64,000 nt of DNA, taken from positions 8,370,001 through 8,434,000 of the forward strand of contig JAKZAN010000007.1 in assembly GCA_023053545.1 (NCBI GenBank), given 5' to 3'. The notes under the pieces are model-generated. The model was given only the letters and a program-made list of their open reading frames with translations. It ran no database searches and had not been told where the DNA came from. The DNA is from Lepidurus packardi (taxonomy: Eukaryota > Arthropoda > Branchiopoda > Notostraca > Triopsidae). Position numbers and translations under genes: made by a program. Within the stretch, counting starts at the first letter, position 1, and every line of letters begins with the position of its first letter. Shown one piece after another: positions 11,482 through 24,800 of this stretch.

Positions 11482-14400
11482 AAAAGAGGAAAGAGGGGGT
11501 AAGGTCCTCCCTGCTAGAGCGGAACTTATTTTAACTACCTTTGGATACGGACCTCTGATTTACGTAATTAGAAGGGCCAAAAAGGAGAAAAGTTTTGGTA
11601 ATGAAAAATGAACAAAGAAAAGCTTGGCAAGAACCATTTTTAAAATGGACTTTGTCCATGCTTAGTATTCAGACTCGAGAAATGTGCGTCAAGCCATTGT
11701 TGCGAAAACTTTTTTTCTCGACTTTGAATGGCGTAGCGAAAGGGAAAACAGTCTTATGTTGTATGGTTGCAGGCAACATTCACTGTTGGGATTTCACTGT
11801 TGGGATGTCGAGAATGATTCACACAGGTTAAACAGAGAGAGAGAGAGAGAAAAAAAAAGAAAAACCTTTAACCGCATGTAAGGACAAAAACTTTCCTTGA
11901 TTTTCCTGTGGTGGAAGAAGCTTCAAGGCACTTCAAGGTTCTCGAAACTCATTTTTTTTTCTAAGATATATATAACCTAACATGTTCCCATCTCACCTTT
12001 TAAGCTGCGATGTCCCTTGTCTCGCATGTGTCAAAACTCTCGTGAGCGATTTTCTTTTTTGTCCATTTTCTTTCTCAGATTTTCACTTTTATTTTGTAGG
12101 TCTTTCACGCGATGCGGTCTGCGAGCCTTCGTAACCCACCTTTGTGATGCTCGACTTGACTTTATTGTGTGGTGTAAAAAAATAAAAACATGGTGAGGGC
12201 TTAGCCACCATGGGACATGTATCACTGAGTCTGGGTGTAGCTTTATTGGACACACATACTGACAGGTACAAAAAAAAGAGCAGTTTGTCATAAAAACTTT
12301 TGACATTTTTTCTCCCAATACACAGTCATTGATGCACAACGCTTTTATAGATGGACTTGAATGAAGAGAGGTGACGGGACTACAACTCGTTGATGCAGAA
12401 CACTTCTTAAGGGAGTTGGCCAGATTGCTTCGGAAGATAGTTCGGAAGATCCTTTCAGGAAAATCAATGGAAAGTTTTCTTATGCAATTCGGAATCCCTA
12501 GTTCTAAGAAACGTTTTGCAGAGTCCACAGCCCAAGAGCACGAGAAACGAGCAAAAGCCAATTATAAAGGGGCGAGAATAGTAACTGGCTTTTAGCCCAA
12601 ACGCGAAATGTTGGCAAAAACGATGCTTGTAAAGGGGTGCCCCACCCAGACCCTATACACCTATAATCCAAAAGGGTTTTCTGTTGATCGAGTAGGGGTA
12701 AAAGTACTCCGTATCTTTTGTTAATGACAGGGAGGGGTTTAGCAACGCGCCCAAACGAAGCTACATGGAAACGCTCTGGGTTCTCTATATGGTGAGTTCA
12801 AACGTTTGAAAGCGTTCGTTTCTTAACAATGAAAAATGGAAGAATCCAAGGATTGGAGCTTGAAATCGTTCGTTTCTAACAATGAAAGTAAAAAAATTCA
12901 AGGGTTTGAGCACGGCTCTTCAAGCAAGCATCAAGTACTGTACGTCTCGTCGAGAAAGAAAGGTGTGAGAAGTTCGTGGCAAGCTGGCAACTTATCCACG
13001 CGTCGTCTTCTCCCGCTTCACAAGTTTTCCCTCTCGTTTTGGGTGCAGCGCATCCTCAAAAGGGAAAGAAAGGGGTTTCACAGGCGTTCATGTGTAAGTG
13101 TATACGGATATGCTTGCCCTTGCCATTAGTTCCACTTGGTTTCAAAAAGAAAAAGTTCTTATTTTCATACCAGATTCTTTTCAGAGTGCTGGTTCTCATG
13201 CAAAGGCGACCTTTAACCTGGGGCAGAACTTTGTTTTTATTTTGATTTTTTTTAACAACACAGAAACAGACAAAAAGCTTGGGATATAGCGCCTTTTGCA
13301 TGCACTGAATAATGCAAAGTCCCTTTCATTCTGGGTCTTTTCTGCTTCCTGTATATAGCCAGCAGGATTTCGTAATAAAAATGCGAAAAATAACTTGAGA
13401 GGTAAGACTTAGAGGTTAAGAGCGTACCCCGGACCTACGGGACAAAGAGCCGTTCAATTAGCATTGTAGTTGAAAATATCGCTACATCTTCCGCAAGCTT
13501 CTGTATCGTTAGCTGCGTCTGCTAAGAACAAGTACGTAAAGAAAAAAGAACCGGTCTGCCAACTTGTTTTTTTTTCTGCCTTAAACTAGTCGTATCGCTA
13601 GTAGACTCTGACTCTGGGAAAATTTCACTCCAGATAAGCAGTTCAAGTTTTTTAAGTGCCAAAACGCTGCAGACCTTGGACAGTGACAGTTTGGATCGTT
13701 ATAGTAGTAGTATTATTACATATTATTACGCAGGGGGGGGGACGGAGTAGAAAAAGAGGATGAAGACGATTGCCAAAGGAAATTCAGACACCGGATACGT
13801 TATGTGGGAGTCGTGTAATAAGTTAGAAGAAGACTTAACATCCAACAAAACTTCTTCGAGGCGTGCTTTAGGCCATTAAAATGGACGTCGGATTTCCTGT
13901 AGGGCATGTTCAGGGAGCGCGGGAAGCGTGCTTTTACTACTGGGGTTGAAGAGAGACGAATAAGGGAGATGTCGTTCCCTAAAGCAAATAGAGAGTACAT
14001 AGTGCTGTAGTATGTTTTGCATTATTGCTCTCGAGTATAGTGTCGACTGTTGCTATTCTTGGACTTTGAGTTGGACCAAGTCATGGACACGAGAGCTGCT
14101 GAAACAACTGAACCAGAACCTCTTCTCTTATGACAAGTGAGGCGAAAGTGCAGATTGCAAGAGAGGAAATGCTTGAAAAATGCTTGAAAAAATTGGCATT
14201 TGGACATCAGCTGGGGCTTGTCCGTTTTTTCCCCTCTGCCAGATGCAGAAACTACAACGTTGCGTTTCCCGTCTTTTTTTTCTCTCATTGCTGTACTTTT
14301 TTTTGCCTTTTTAGCGTTCTCGTCATTTTTTTTTCTAATTTAACAGGAAAAGGGCGAAACGGTCCAGTTTGCAAAGTTGCCCATTGTTACTGCGCTCTGC

Positions 14401-17340
14401 GGAACCATCAGTGAGTGCCAACAGTTCAGCCAACTGGTAAACTTGAAGCTCAGTACACAAGCGCGAGAATTTGAAGCTTTTTTTCAGCGAATTCTGGCAT
14501 AAAGCAGGAAAAAAGGTGCGAGAGAGTAAAGGAAAGAAAGAAGATTCGCTTGGATGACCATCTTGAGACGGAACGGAACAGGAAAACCTTACCCTTGTTA
14601 ATGGGAATAGTCATTTAACTTGAATGGAGAGCGCGGAAACAAGAGAAAGAGGATGGGATGGTTCGCGTAACTAAAGAGAGGGTGGAAGCAAAGTTTTCTC
14701 GTTTTCTCTTTACTTTTCCCTAACGAGGCTCGGTAAAGGAGTGGGAAATCTTTTCCACGTGGTCAAGCTACAACAAACGGACGTGGACAATGGCCCCGAT
14801 TCGATAAAACTCTCCCCCGGAAAGCTTTTTCTATAAATACGCGGTTTCCTATTGTCCATTGTCAACGACCTGGAAAACGATTCCGACCCAATTTTTCACT
14901 GCTCCAGGTGAATTCGAAATTAAAACAATATGGTTCTAAGCTATCCGGTCCCGTCCTCGGAAACTATTTTTCCAAGGTGGAAAATGCATTAGAAAAAATT
15001 ACGTAAAAATAGAGCCGTGAAAAAGCCTATCGTTGTGATCTAATTTGTACTCGATAGCCAGCCGAGCATGATGCTGCAACAATCCTTGGCATGTTTTGGG
15101 GTTCCTAAATGGAGCGGTAAAATTTGGAAGTACTTGGCGGCGTGTCTGCAAGTACTTTCAACGCGATTTTTAAGGGTGTAGAAGATTAAAACAAGAAAAA
15201 CGCCATATCATGTAGGTTAGGGAAGGTTTTTATCAGGAAATGGACAGTGTTTGTTGTCACAATGTAGGGAACCATAGATCCCTCCAAGAAATATTTGGAG
15301 GAAAGTTTTGACTTTCTTTAGAAATTTGAGGACATTTTGGGGGATCGGTTGACATGTGATTGCCTATATATGGGTACATGAAAAAGTTGAAAGTGACGCA
15401 AGGAAAGACGACCGACCATAAAGATATTGTTCCATAAAAATAAAGATGTGGGAAACCGTCCTTTACTCACCTTGAAAGGTATGGGAAAGATGTGTGGAAG
15501 TTGAAAGTTATTGCGCGACTTTAGCATACTTAGAGCACTTCCCTTTGTGCTTCTGCGGTTGTGGGGTTCGTCTGGGACCCCAACTTGGGCTAGATCGCCA
15601 GTATTGCGTGAAATGATCGCTTAATGGGTTCTTTTTTTTTATTAAGGCAAGTCAAAGCCAGGGGTTCCCATGTATCCTCACACACATTAAGGAGAATTCG
15701 GAAACCAAGCATACATCGTCCATAGAACTTTTTTTGTCACTACCTTTTTGTTAGGCAGTTCTGTTTAGTATTTCTTACCTTTTACCTTTTTTTTTGCTCC
15801 TAGTCATATAATTAAGTTTCTTGGTGCTCGTCCTTGGACTCTGGGAGAAGGCAAAAGCAACAGACAATACTCAAAAGGTATTTGTACCATACGTGGTACA
15901 TACACCGCCTGACTTGACCCGGCTTACACTACAAAGAGGAAGACGAGCTATACGGATTCCATGGGGGGTTCCTATGGTGCTAGCCTTTTTATATGGCGCC
16001 TTTAGGATACTAAGCAATCCCATTTGGGTTAGCTTTGGAGTCGGGGTACTGTATGTACTGTACTATGCAGTACAAATGAGCTTGGGAACCAAACAAGAAA
16101 AAACTCTGTTTTTTTAAGACGCAAAAAGCTTGGGGAATTGGGGATGGCAAGCCGTAATGTAACGGTTGGCTTGCGAAAGCTAGTGTACTCGGGTTGCTTC
16201 CGTAGGGTACTAGGTACGTGCATCAGTCTAGTGCAATTTGCCAAAAGTTTCGTCAATAGGAAAGAGACGGTGCATGGAAGAATGGAAGATGCACTGCACT
16301 TGGGCGGATAAGGACGGATATCTTTTAAGACTTTCGTGGTAGTCAATTAGAGTATAAGAAGAGTCCCCCCCCCCTTTGGTGCAGGAAGTGGCCCAAGGCA
16401 GTGCACACGGGAGGGCGCATTTTTGTTCTTAATGAGGGGGGGAAAAGGCTGAGAGCATTGACAGCATGCAAGTGTACGTACATTCTCAGCGCTCAGTACA
16501 TGAACCTTTAGAAATGAAATAATTGCAACCAACATTCATTACGCGGTTAGTTTTACTTTGACAATAAATCTAACCCGTTCTCCATTCGTCCAAATTCTTC
16601 CAAAGTCAACACTGTTCGTGTTGCTACCACAGAGGAAAGGAAAAAAGAGGATGATTCACCTGGCCATCGCAAAAAAACATAGGAATCGAACTAGCGATCG
16701 GACTCTTTCAAGCGTAAATAAAATAGAATAAAAATAAAACACAACGTAGCAAGTCCGAACTTTGAATCATGATTCATTTTCTTGTGTACTATACCTTGGT
16801 ACATTGGCATCAGTTCGGCAGCAAAAAGTGGTCCGGGTGAATAAAAATAGAATAAAAACTTGGGGACTGTGTCACTTTGGGTGTTTTTGTTTGGGAGATT
16901 GGTTCTTTATCCAGAATCCGGTCGGTTCGAACCACTCGTTTTCTTATTTTCTTTAATAAAGTGGGTCTCACGTTTGTTGGTCTGTTATTAACTATTCCTT
17001 TATCCCAAAGATGTCACGTGAGTTTTACGAACTTAACATTTGAAGAAACTTTCACGTCAGTAGCACGTTCTATACTGCCGATAAAGCGATCCCCGCCAAG
17101 GTCTTGGCCGCACTGTCCCGTGATGCTTGCTCGTACTTGGCCGAAAGCATACTATAGTACGAGACCCATGGCTACCTGGCTTTAGCCATACGATGCGTGC
17201 ATGGGGTCCGTGGTGTTAGGCGTTAATGCCATGACTTTGTAGTCGGGAAGCTTGCTCTCTCTCTCGCTCGCCCGAAAGCTTAACGGGCTTTACCCCATCC
17301 GAAGCAAATACCATGTGGCAAGCAAAGCGGAACAGAAAAG
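11482..17340. other. Long intergenic stretch, no gene recognised
   Basis: Nearly 6 kb with no coding region I can support. A (GA)n microsatellite sits at 11834-11850. Two similar ~25-bp segments containing CGTTCGTTTCTTAACAATG recur near 12805 and 12859. A G9 run is near 13733 and a C9 run near 16368. The longest open frames (for example 12031-12561 on the minus strand, 176 codons) have no recognisable domain and overlap ORFs on the other strand. A TATA-like TATAAATA at about 14833 has no ORF behind it. Confidence 0.5.
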
Positions 17341-17671
17341 CGAGAATGAAAGAAAATTTATTGAGGAATAAAGCATTGGAACAGCCTCTCCGTGGCGGTT
17401 TCGTGTACTAAATTTCCTTGTTCCGTAAAGCGCCCTTTCTCCACTAACTTGTGTTTACGAACACTGTTTTTACATTTTTGTTACAAGTGTTTAGACGACA
17501 TTAAAATAGTAGGCAGGGATTTATATAGAGAATCGTATCCAGAGTATAGTTTCTGGATTCGTTGGAAAGCGAGAAAGAAAGAGAATTTATGGAGGAAAAA
17601 GCAGCGAAACCGCCGCTCCGTGGCGGTTTCCCGTACTACATCCCTTGTTCTGTAAAGCGGTCTTCCTCCAG
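17341..17671 (+). repeat. Diverged ~100-bp direct duplication
   Basis: Segments 17341-17446 and 17570-17671 are direct copies about 230 bp apart. Both run from a GAATTTAT/AAATTTAT-GGAGGA-like start through CTCCGTGGCGGTTTC, GTACTA, CCTTGTTC, GTAAAGCG to CTCC. The second copy also contains a small palindrome, CCGCC-GCTCCGT-GGCGG. No coding function seen; it looks like a local tandem duplication or two fragments of one repeat family. Confidence 0.7.
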
Positions 17672-18072
17672 CAGACGGTTTTTTTTAGGAAATTCGAATA
17701 TTGTGACCGGATTGATCTTGGGATTAATTGAGAGAAACTTTTACAAGTTATGGTTTTCAGATTCTTTCAGTGAGATAGTTGTATAGAATAAATGGCGTTT
17801 ATGGTTTCTTGAAAATAGTAGAGTTTTTATATTTGAACTCGAGGGGAAATTTCTGGTTTATATATAAATATACAAAGTAAACACAAACAAAATCCATGCC
17901 AGACGGGTCTGATATAATTTCTCTTTTGTTATAGAAAATTGGAGTTGAGCTATTGTGCATCCAGCAAATCTGCGCATGAGCGAGATTGCAGAGTTCTAAA
18001 AAACGGAAAGACAGAATGCAGTGGTTAGGGTTAGAGTTAAAGGGAAATATGGTTAGCTAGGATTAATATATG
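17672..18072. other. 3' flank of PDZ gene B
   Basis: AT-rich DNA that should contain the 3' UTR of the minus-strand PDZ gene ending at 18073. No clean AATAAA was identified on the minus strand. Confidence 0.4.
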
Positions 18073-20978
18073 TTACTTGTCGATGCGCTTGATTCGTCTA
18101 GAGATTTGCAAGACCATTTCGCCGTTCTTGATGCTTTTGAATATCTGGATGGCTTCAGCATGACTGAGGCCCTCTAGTACTTGGCCATTAAGCGTCATAA
18201 TTTCATCTCCTATGAAACGAAAACAGGAGAACTTCTAATAAAACTCTAATTGTTTCAAAGTCTAATTTCTATAATTTCTAAATTTTCATTTATTTTCTGA
18301 AGTTAAAATATACATACCAGGTTGAAGATGACCGTTTTCGGCTGCTTGACCGTTAGGAACGATCGTTTTAACAAAAATCCCCATCGCCCCTTTAGGGGAG
18401 TCACGGCCTCCGACAATGGTAAATCCCAGGCTTTTCTTGCCAGGTCCCTTTTCGAACGTCACGGTCTGAAATTGATGGGTAGTTTGGCTGGCGCTATTAG
18501 GTCGTCGAGGTAGAGTGCAAAACGTGGCTGCGTTGCCGTTAGCACTCGTGGAATTGGTCGTTGCGGACCCCGTGATCCGGGGACTAGAAGATGCACTTTT
18601 GATCCTTTCTTGCGAGGACGATCGTAGATGGCGTTTGCGGCGTAGGGGTCTTAAGGGTTGGGGCGGAGCCAAGCTCGAGTCCGAAGTACTGCTCGACGAC
18701 CCGTCTTCATTGATTTCCACGCCCGAGTCGTCTAAATTAGCGACTGACAGGGACAATTGCCTGAAATTGTCCGTAAAAGAGACGTTTTCGTAACAGGCGA
18801 TCGAAGACGTATCCGAAGAGTCGTTATCGAGCACGTCCCCTGCCGAGTAGCGTTTCGTACGGCTTGACAGATGAGCGTCATGAAGGGGCCGCGAAATGAC
18901 CATCTCTACTCGTTGTAATGGCAGCCGTAAGATGGCACTGGCTTCGGCGAGCGTCATCCCGCGTAATCGTTTCCCGTTCACGTTCACGATTTCGTCCCCA
19001 ATTTGCAGCTCCGACTTCCTGTGAACATTAAGAAATCCCACATAAATTATTCCTTCTTGGTAAAACCTTAATTGTTTACCTGTCGACTAAACCTCCCAGC
19101 ACAATATGCGCCACGACGTAGCCAAACAATCCATTGTTGGAGGTTCGTTTCTTGGCTATGAAAATGCCCAATTCAGAGCTTAAAACGTCTTCATCTCGCT
19201 CAATAACGATCAGACGCGTTTCAGTTGCACAACTATTCGTAATAGGAATTTGGCGGGATGCAACGTTCATGCCGCCGGTCACCACCAGAGCGGGTGACTG
19301 GTCTCGTAAATATTTATGGAGGATATGTCTGCGGTCCAAACTAGACGTCCTGTGTTTTAGATTAAACGCCTTGGTATCCGCTCTGAAAACATCGTCTTTT
19401 CGCAACCCTGGGTCGGGATATTCGGGCGGCGGGTCATTAGTTGTTGTTGGTGGTGGTGTAATGACAAATCGTGGGGAAGCTGGCGGAGAATCAAATAAAT
19501 GAATATGGTCGTGGTCTGGCAGTAAACTGGGGTCTTGATGGCCTCGCCAAGGTGACAGAGTCTTACAAGGTTGAACGTGTTCAGGGTACTGAAAGGACTT
19601 GTCAGGCTCGCGAATAGAACTCGTATCTGATCCACCTTGACAAATGCCACTATCACCATCGGTGTTTGTCAAATTGGAAGAGGTGGCTTGCACTATGTTA
19701 CGCAAGAAGCCGAGCTCGTTCGCCTCCATGAGTTCGGTCGAATCGTCCCACTCCTGGGGTTTGAGAAGCAGTCGGCGGCGGTGGAACTCGTCCAAGGAGG
19801 GTAGCGTGCCGCAGGAAAAGCTGCGATAATGACTCGACTCTGTATGATCCCACTCTTGCTTTCGATTGTGTTGCTTACTCCTCATTTTGTTTAGAAAATG
19901 AGCCGGACTACTGGAATGCCTGGCGTATTTAGAAGCAGACCTTGAATTGCGACTTATATTGGCGTCGTAGGCTTTCTGAGGGTGCGGAACTCGGAGGTAC
20001 TTGTCCGCTACCAACTTCCACTTGAGTTTGAGTGGCATCAGACTCGTTGGATCACTTCCGTCCAGGGTTCCTCGCTTGTGGGGAGAGGGCGACCAATAAT
20101 GCTTCGACTTCTTGGTACTGGGTTCTTTGATTCCCCAGAACCGTTGCAGTTTCTCGGGTAGCGAAGGTTTCACACACGTGTCGGGGCTGTAGTTGATGAG
20201 GTTATCCAAACTGGAAGCGCGGGAGAGACCACGTTTTCTCCAGAACTTTCGATTGCGTCTCGAGTTGCTGCAGACGACTCCCATGGACACGAACTCGGGC
20301 TGGGAAGTCTCGAAAGCGCGAATGGGGGACGTGTGGGAACCCTTACAACCCGTTCCCGTTGCAGCAGAAGGAGGAGATGATGAAGATGAAGTTACGGGAG
20401 CCGGGAAAGAGAAGTCCGTGTCGTCGGAGCAAGGGCCTGAGGTATCGGAAGTACTTTCTCCCCATGTGACATCAATTTCTTGCTCCTCGGTGTTGTCGTC
20501 AAGCAAACTCACACGCTGCGCAAAAAAGATCCGGGGCTCGTGAATCGTACCAGGACAGACCCACACGTCATCAGCGAGACGATCTTTGGAGGATTTTGAG
20601 CGGTTTCTGGAAGGGGAACCTGGAGGGGAAGACTGGGATCTCCTACGTGACGGACCTAATCAACACAACCAAACAAAGGAAAAAAAAATCCCTATTTTAG
20701 CGCTCGTGTTTTGTAAAGGTCATGTTACCACAAAGTAAGCAATTTGCTCTACCTCGTCCTCCGCTTCTTCGTCGGACTGCATGCTTCCGCTGGAGGGTCG
20801 AAGGGGGCAAATTAGGTTCCAAAGGGGTTTCTTCTTCCTCCGCAAACTCGGAAGGCTGATTAGGCGAGCTGCTCGTGGTTGAAGGGTTCAATTTAGGGGT
20901 TTCGACATCGTTTCGTAGCGGCGATAAACTGATGAGCTTGGGGGCGGGGTCATCTTCTGATCTTCGAAACCAGCGCAT
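18073..20978 (-). CDS. Two-PDZ scaffold protein, copy B (paralogue of the gene at 4589-7930)
   Basis: Four exons: 20978-20753, 20655-19080, 19018-18318, 18209-18073, joining in frame to 879 codons plus TAA. The start [18 protein letters not shown] mirrors copy A's MRLFKRRGSDPAPQLVSL. An Arg/Ser-rich segment and a long disordered region ([18 protein letters not shown] near one part) lead to PDZ1, about residues 556-646, and PDZ2, about 784-875 ([35 protein letters not shown]). The intron after the VDR/ADR motif inside PDZ1 is at the same place and phase as in copy A. Copy B has one more intron, splitting PDZ2 after HLQPG. Both genes are on the same strand about 10 kb apart, so a tandem gene duplication is the simple reading. 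It is likely a membrane-associated scaffold; ligands are unknown. Confidence 0.9.
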
Positions 20979-21866
20979 AATTCTAGCTCTCCTTCGCAGG
21001 GGATCTTTAAACGCGTGGCATTGTTGTTAGAGGGAAATAGCAGCAGGGGATTTTTACCTGAAAGTAAAGAAATAGCAATAAGAATATGTTTTTTAGAGTA
21101 TTGCTGTTGCTCGTTAAATGTAAGTCATGGGAACTTGAGCGTCAGATCACAATTGGTGTAACGCACGCTAACTTTTTAACGGTTGGAAGCTTCTCTAACG
21201 CGTTGCACCGTGAGTGAAAGTGATGGGACTATATGAGGAATGCTTCTTCTATGCAGACCTTCCTTTAGTGGGTCGTATATAACCATAACCCAAGAAAAAT
21301 AACAGGCTTTTTGACGGTATTTTTGGAATTTTAACAACCACGATTTTCAGTCGAGTTGACGCAGAGATTAGAGCGTAGAAGCTCATCTCTCCTCTGGTTC
21401 TTTCATTCTATAATCGAATCTGAAACGTGTTTGGAAATACAAGCTGTCAGTCTAGGATCTTATCAATTAAATAAGGCCCCAAGGAAGTCAAAAAATACCA
21501 TCAAGTAACAGAATGCGCGTTCAAAACGTGGAAGAGTTGGTGGAGTATTTCATAAAAGTGAAAGTGACAAGGGTTTCCATTGATCCTCTGAGACTCTTGA
21601 GGAACTTGCAAAGAACCGGGAACGCAACAACGGTATAACACTATATGCAGTTCAAGCACGAGGGCCTGGGAAGAAAAACCGCAGGGTGAGGATGGAGCAA
21701 CACGAGGCATTCCACAAACCACAATTGTTTCCCTTGGCTGAAGATAATTTCAGTACTTTGTATTCAATAGCAACGCCGTTGCCTGATATGGTAATCAACC
21801 ACAAAAGTTTGTCTTTTTTAGAAAATTGCAGAAGAAATAGACCAAGGATTCACTCTATAATACAAT

Positions 21867-21890
21867 CGAAAGCGAAAGTTTTCGCTTTCG
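21867..21890. repeat. Perfect inverted repeat with GAAA/TTTC core
   Basis: Arms CGAAAGCGAAA and TTTCGCTTTCG are separated by GT, giving an 11-bp perfect hairpin. The GAAANNGAAA spacing resembles an IRF-type element, but no gene start is nearby. Confidence 0.7.
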
Positions 21891-24800
21891 TTCCATGTTG
21901 ATTGATGGTGACTTGAGGCTTTTTAAACTAATCAGTCAAGTCTTGCTTATCAAGCATCATTAGAGGTGTGTGTCGAAACTTTCAAGCGAAATTCAAATCC
22001 TCCTTCTTCAAAGGAATCTTTTACGTCTTGGACATAAAGAGCGATGGAATGCTTCGAAATTTGGAGAAGCTCAAAAGGAATGCCTTAAAAAAGGGAAGGG
22101 TACTGCCACTGTCATTTTAATTTTGGAAAAAAAAGCATAGAAAAGTGAATTTTTCGGTACTTTGCCATATGATTTAGGTTAGGATTGAAGAAATGGCTGA
22201 GCATTTTGAGAATTTCAACCTTCGGTAGCCGGTAGCTGAATTTCGGGGGCAAAGTGCAAGCTAAAAACGCGGACGTGGACTAATTCTTGGGTTTCGGTGT
22301 GCGTTTACAGATGGCTGACTTAGATTTGAGCGGAAAAGTTTCTGGTCCGAGTAGTGCCCATGTCACGTTTTTTTTTCAAAGCGTATGAACCTTGAAGCTA
22401 GTACCTTTTAATTTCCTTTTCAACTTTGGACTGCGCCCATACAGTCTTCGCGTTGTGTATTGTATGCGTTTGGCGAGAGAGGCACATTTTATGTAAGGAC
22501 AACAATTGCGCCAGCACTTGGAGCGAGAGATAAGGATTAGAATAGGTGCTCGTGGACGACTTTTCAACTGTCTTTGTTCATTTCGTGGATGGGCTGTGTG
22601 GCGAGTGTTTCAAACCTTGAAGAACTTTACGGAGCCAAGTGCAACGCCCTAGCCAAGCCATCGCCTTTACAGAAAACGACAGGTGGACCAAAACGTTTTG
22701 GTAGGAGATTTCGACATGGTCCATCTTTTTAATGAAACGGTTTAAAACGCCAAAGCAAAGACCGACAAAACCGGAAACATTTGCATCTGAGATGGATTGC
22801 ACAGCAGAGGCATCATCTTGGGGCTTCTGCTTGCCATTACTCAAGAAATCATGACACAATTCATTACAAAATGAAATCGACGAGGCGAAAGAAAAAGCAT
22901 GTTTTACCTACTGCGTTTAGAACCTCCATTAAACTAAAATGGCGTGAATATCGGTCCTGTGGTGGCGGAAGTAATGGAAGATAAAGCACAGGAATGAAAT
23001 TTTTAAAAAAAAGAAACATGTTAAAAAATCCCCACAATTTGGTTATGGGGGAAAGGCAGAAAGGGCCGACTGAGATGAAAATGAAGATGATAATAATAAA
23101 CAATCGCCATAAAGAAAGGAACTTTTTTTCCATACGAAAGTACAAGCAAGACATTTCACCTTATGGTTCCATTCGCTGGGAAAGGATCCTTTCAACGGAG
23201 AGAATTAAGGACTCGGAAGACTGTTATAGACCCGGAAAAAAATTGTTCAAACCTTGGCAGAGGAGAATTGCTAGCTAAAATTACATTACTTAGATGAGCG
23301 AGGCAAAACAGACATCAACAGCCTCGCCTCGACCATTTATTTTTAAGAAATTCATTTTTTTCTTTGGTATGCGGTAGCGTGAAAGTTGTTGCTTAAAATA
23401 AGCAAGAGGACAAGCAGAAAAAAAGGTTGTGGGTTTGGAGAAGAGATCAAGAGGCTGGTAATGGTGGGGAAGGACTCTTCTCTCGAGGTGAAGAGGCTCT
23501 AATAACAAATCAACCACCCCACTCTACCTGGCTTTTGACTTTTCAGGGGAATCTGTAATACTGTAGAGAAGTTCTTGTGTGACAGGTTGCCCTTATAAAT
23601 TCCCACATACTGACAAAGCCCAAAAGCTAGGGTCAATTCGAAGCAGGCGACTTGGAAATGAATTTGATTGTATTACTGATAGTGATAAAGGGTCCTTCTT
23701 GCCCTGCGCTGTCTGGGGAGGAAGGAAGGATAAGACATGAGGTCAAAGTCAGTTGACGACAAACAAGTTTTCTTTTTACTTGAGCGCACACAATACAGTC
23801 TGGGGAGTACCTTTTGGTCCCTTGACGGGGTCCAGCAAGCGAATATGAAAGTAGACAAGCTGGAAAAACGTAATTAAATTCCGGTTGGCGTGGCGAAAGT
23901 TGGCTAGATTTGCGTAATTAATATTCCCGTCACAACTGCTGTGTTTGGTGACTGGCATGCTTGCATGCGCTGCCATGTTTCCCTATCGCCGAGACACGCG
24001 TACTGGATGCTGGACAGAACCCTAGGATAGCTGAAAAAGTGGACTAAGGGGTCAAGAAAGTTTGCTTTTCTCCAGTTTCTCTATTCACACCTGACCAAAT
24101 GAGAAAACTGGGGCCATTAACACACAGAAGACAAGATTATTACTGGTCTGGTGTCTTTACCGCGTCTGCTAGGGCCCCTTTACCACTTTTTTTCGAACGT
24201 TTTGATTGAGCTAGTAATGCCTACACGGAAATTCTCTGTTGCCCTGTCCCTGTCCTACGTAATCACACGGGATGACGGGCCCCAATTCGGACTACCAACA
24301 GTGAAATCATTTCAGTGTTGCAGCCGTGTTTTTTCCACCTTTCCCCACGATGCGCGTGTCGTGCAACAAGATCAGACACCAAACAAATTTTCTGCCAGCC
24401 TCAAGTGTAATATTTGCCACGACATAAACGTTTTTTGGCTCGCGTCGCACTATTTGCTGACTCCAAGGTCCAAAGGACTCAATGAACGTGACGCAGGGTA
24501 GGCTATAAGGGAAGTCTACTAAACAAAACCACAAACAATTCCGACTGCAACTGCCAAAATGCAAACGAGTGGTGCCAATATTATGTACCGTTGTTGGGTG
24601 TACTTTGGATCAATTTTGTTACCTGCGAAAGGAGTGCAGCACTTTTAGATAGCGGGGATAATAGTTCCACATGTATTTGTCGGAGGAGCGCTCAAGAAAC
24701 TGCGCTGGAACGTCTCAAGATATACACAAACACAGACACTTGACACAGCGTCTTTCGCCAATGATCCTTGTGTTGCTACTGCTACCGAGTTCGTACTTGG

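Noticed and set aside
12031-12561. 176-codon minus-strand ORF
   Set aside because: No recognisable domain, no partner exons, and a 74-codon plus-strand ORF overlaps it; composition looks like intergenic DNA.
14825-14845. TATA box at TATAAATA
   Set aside because: No ORF, splice structure or polyadenylation signal follows in a sensible distance.
16915-16940. tRNA-like B box (GGTTCGAACC)
   Set aside because: No A box, acceptor stem or cloverleaf could be built around it; the same holds for the similar words near 16685 and 56674.
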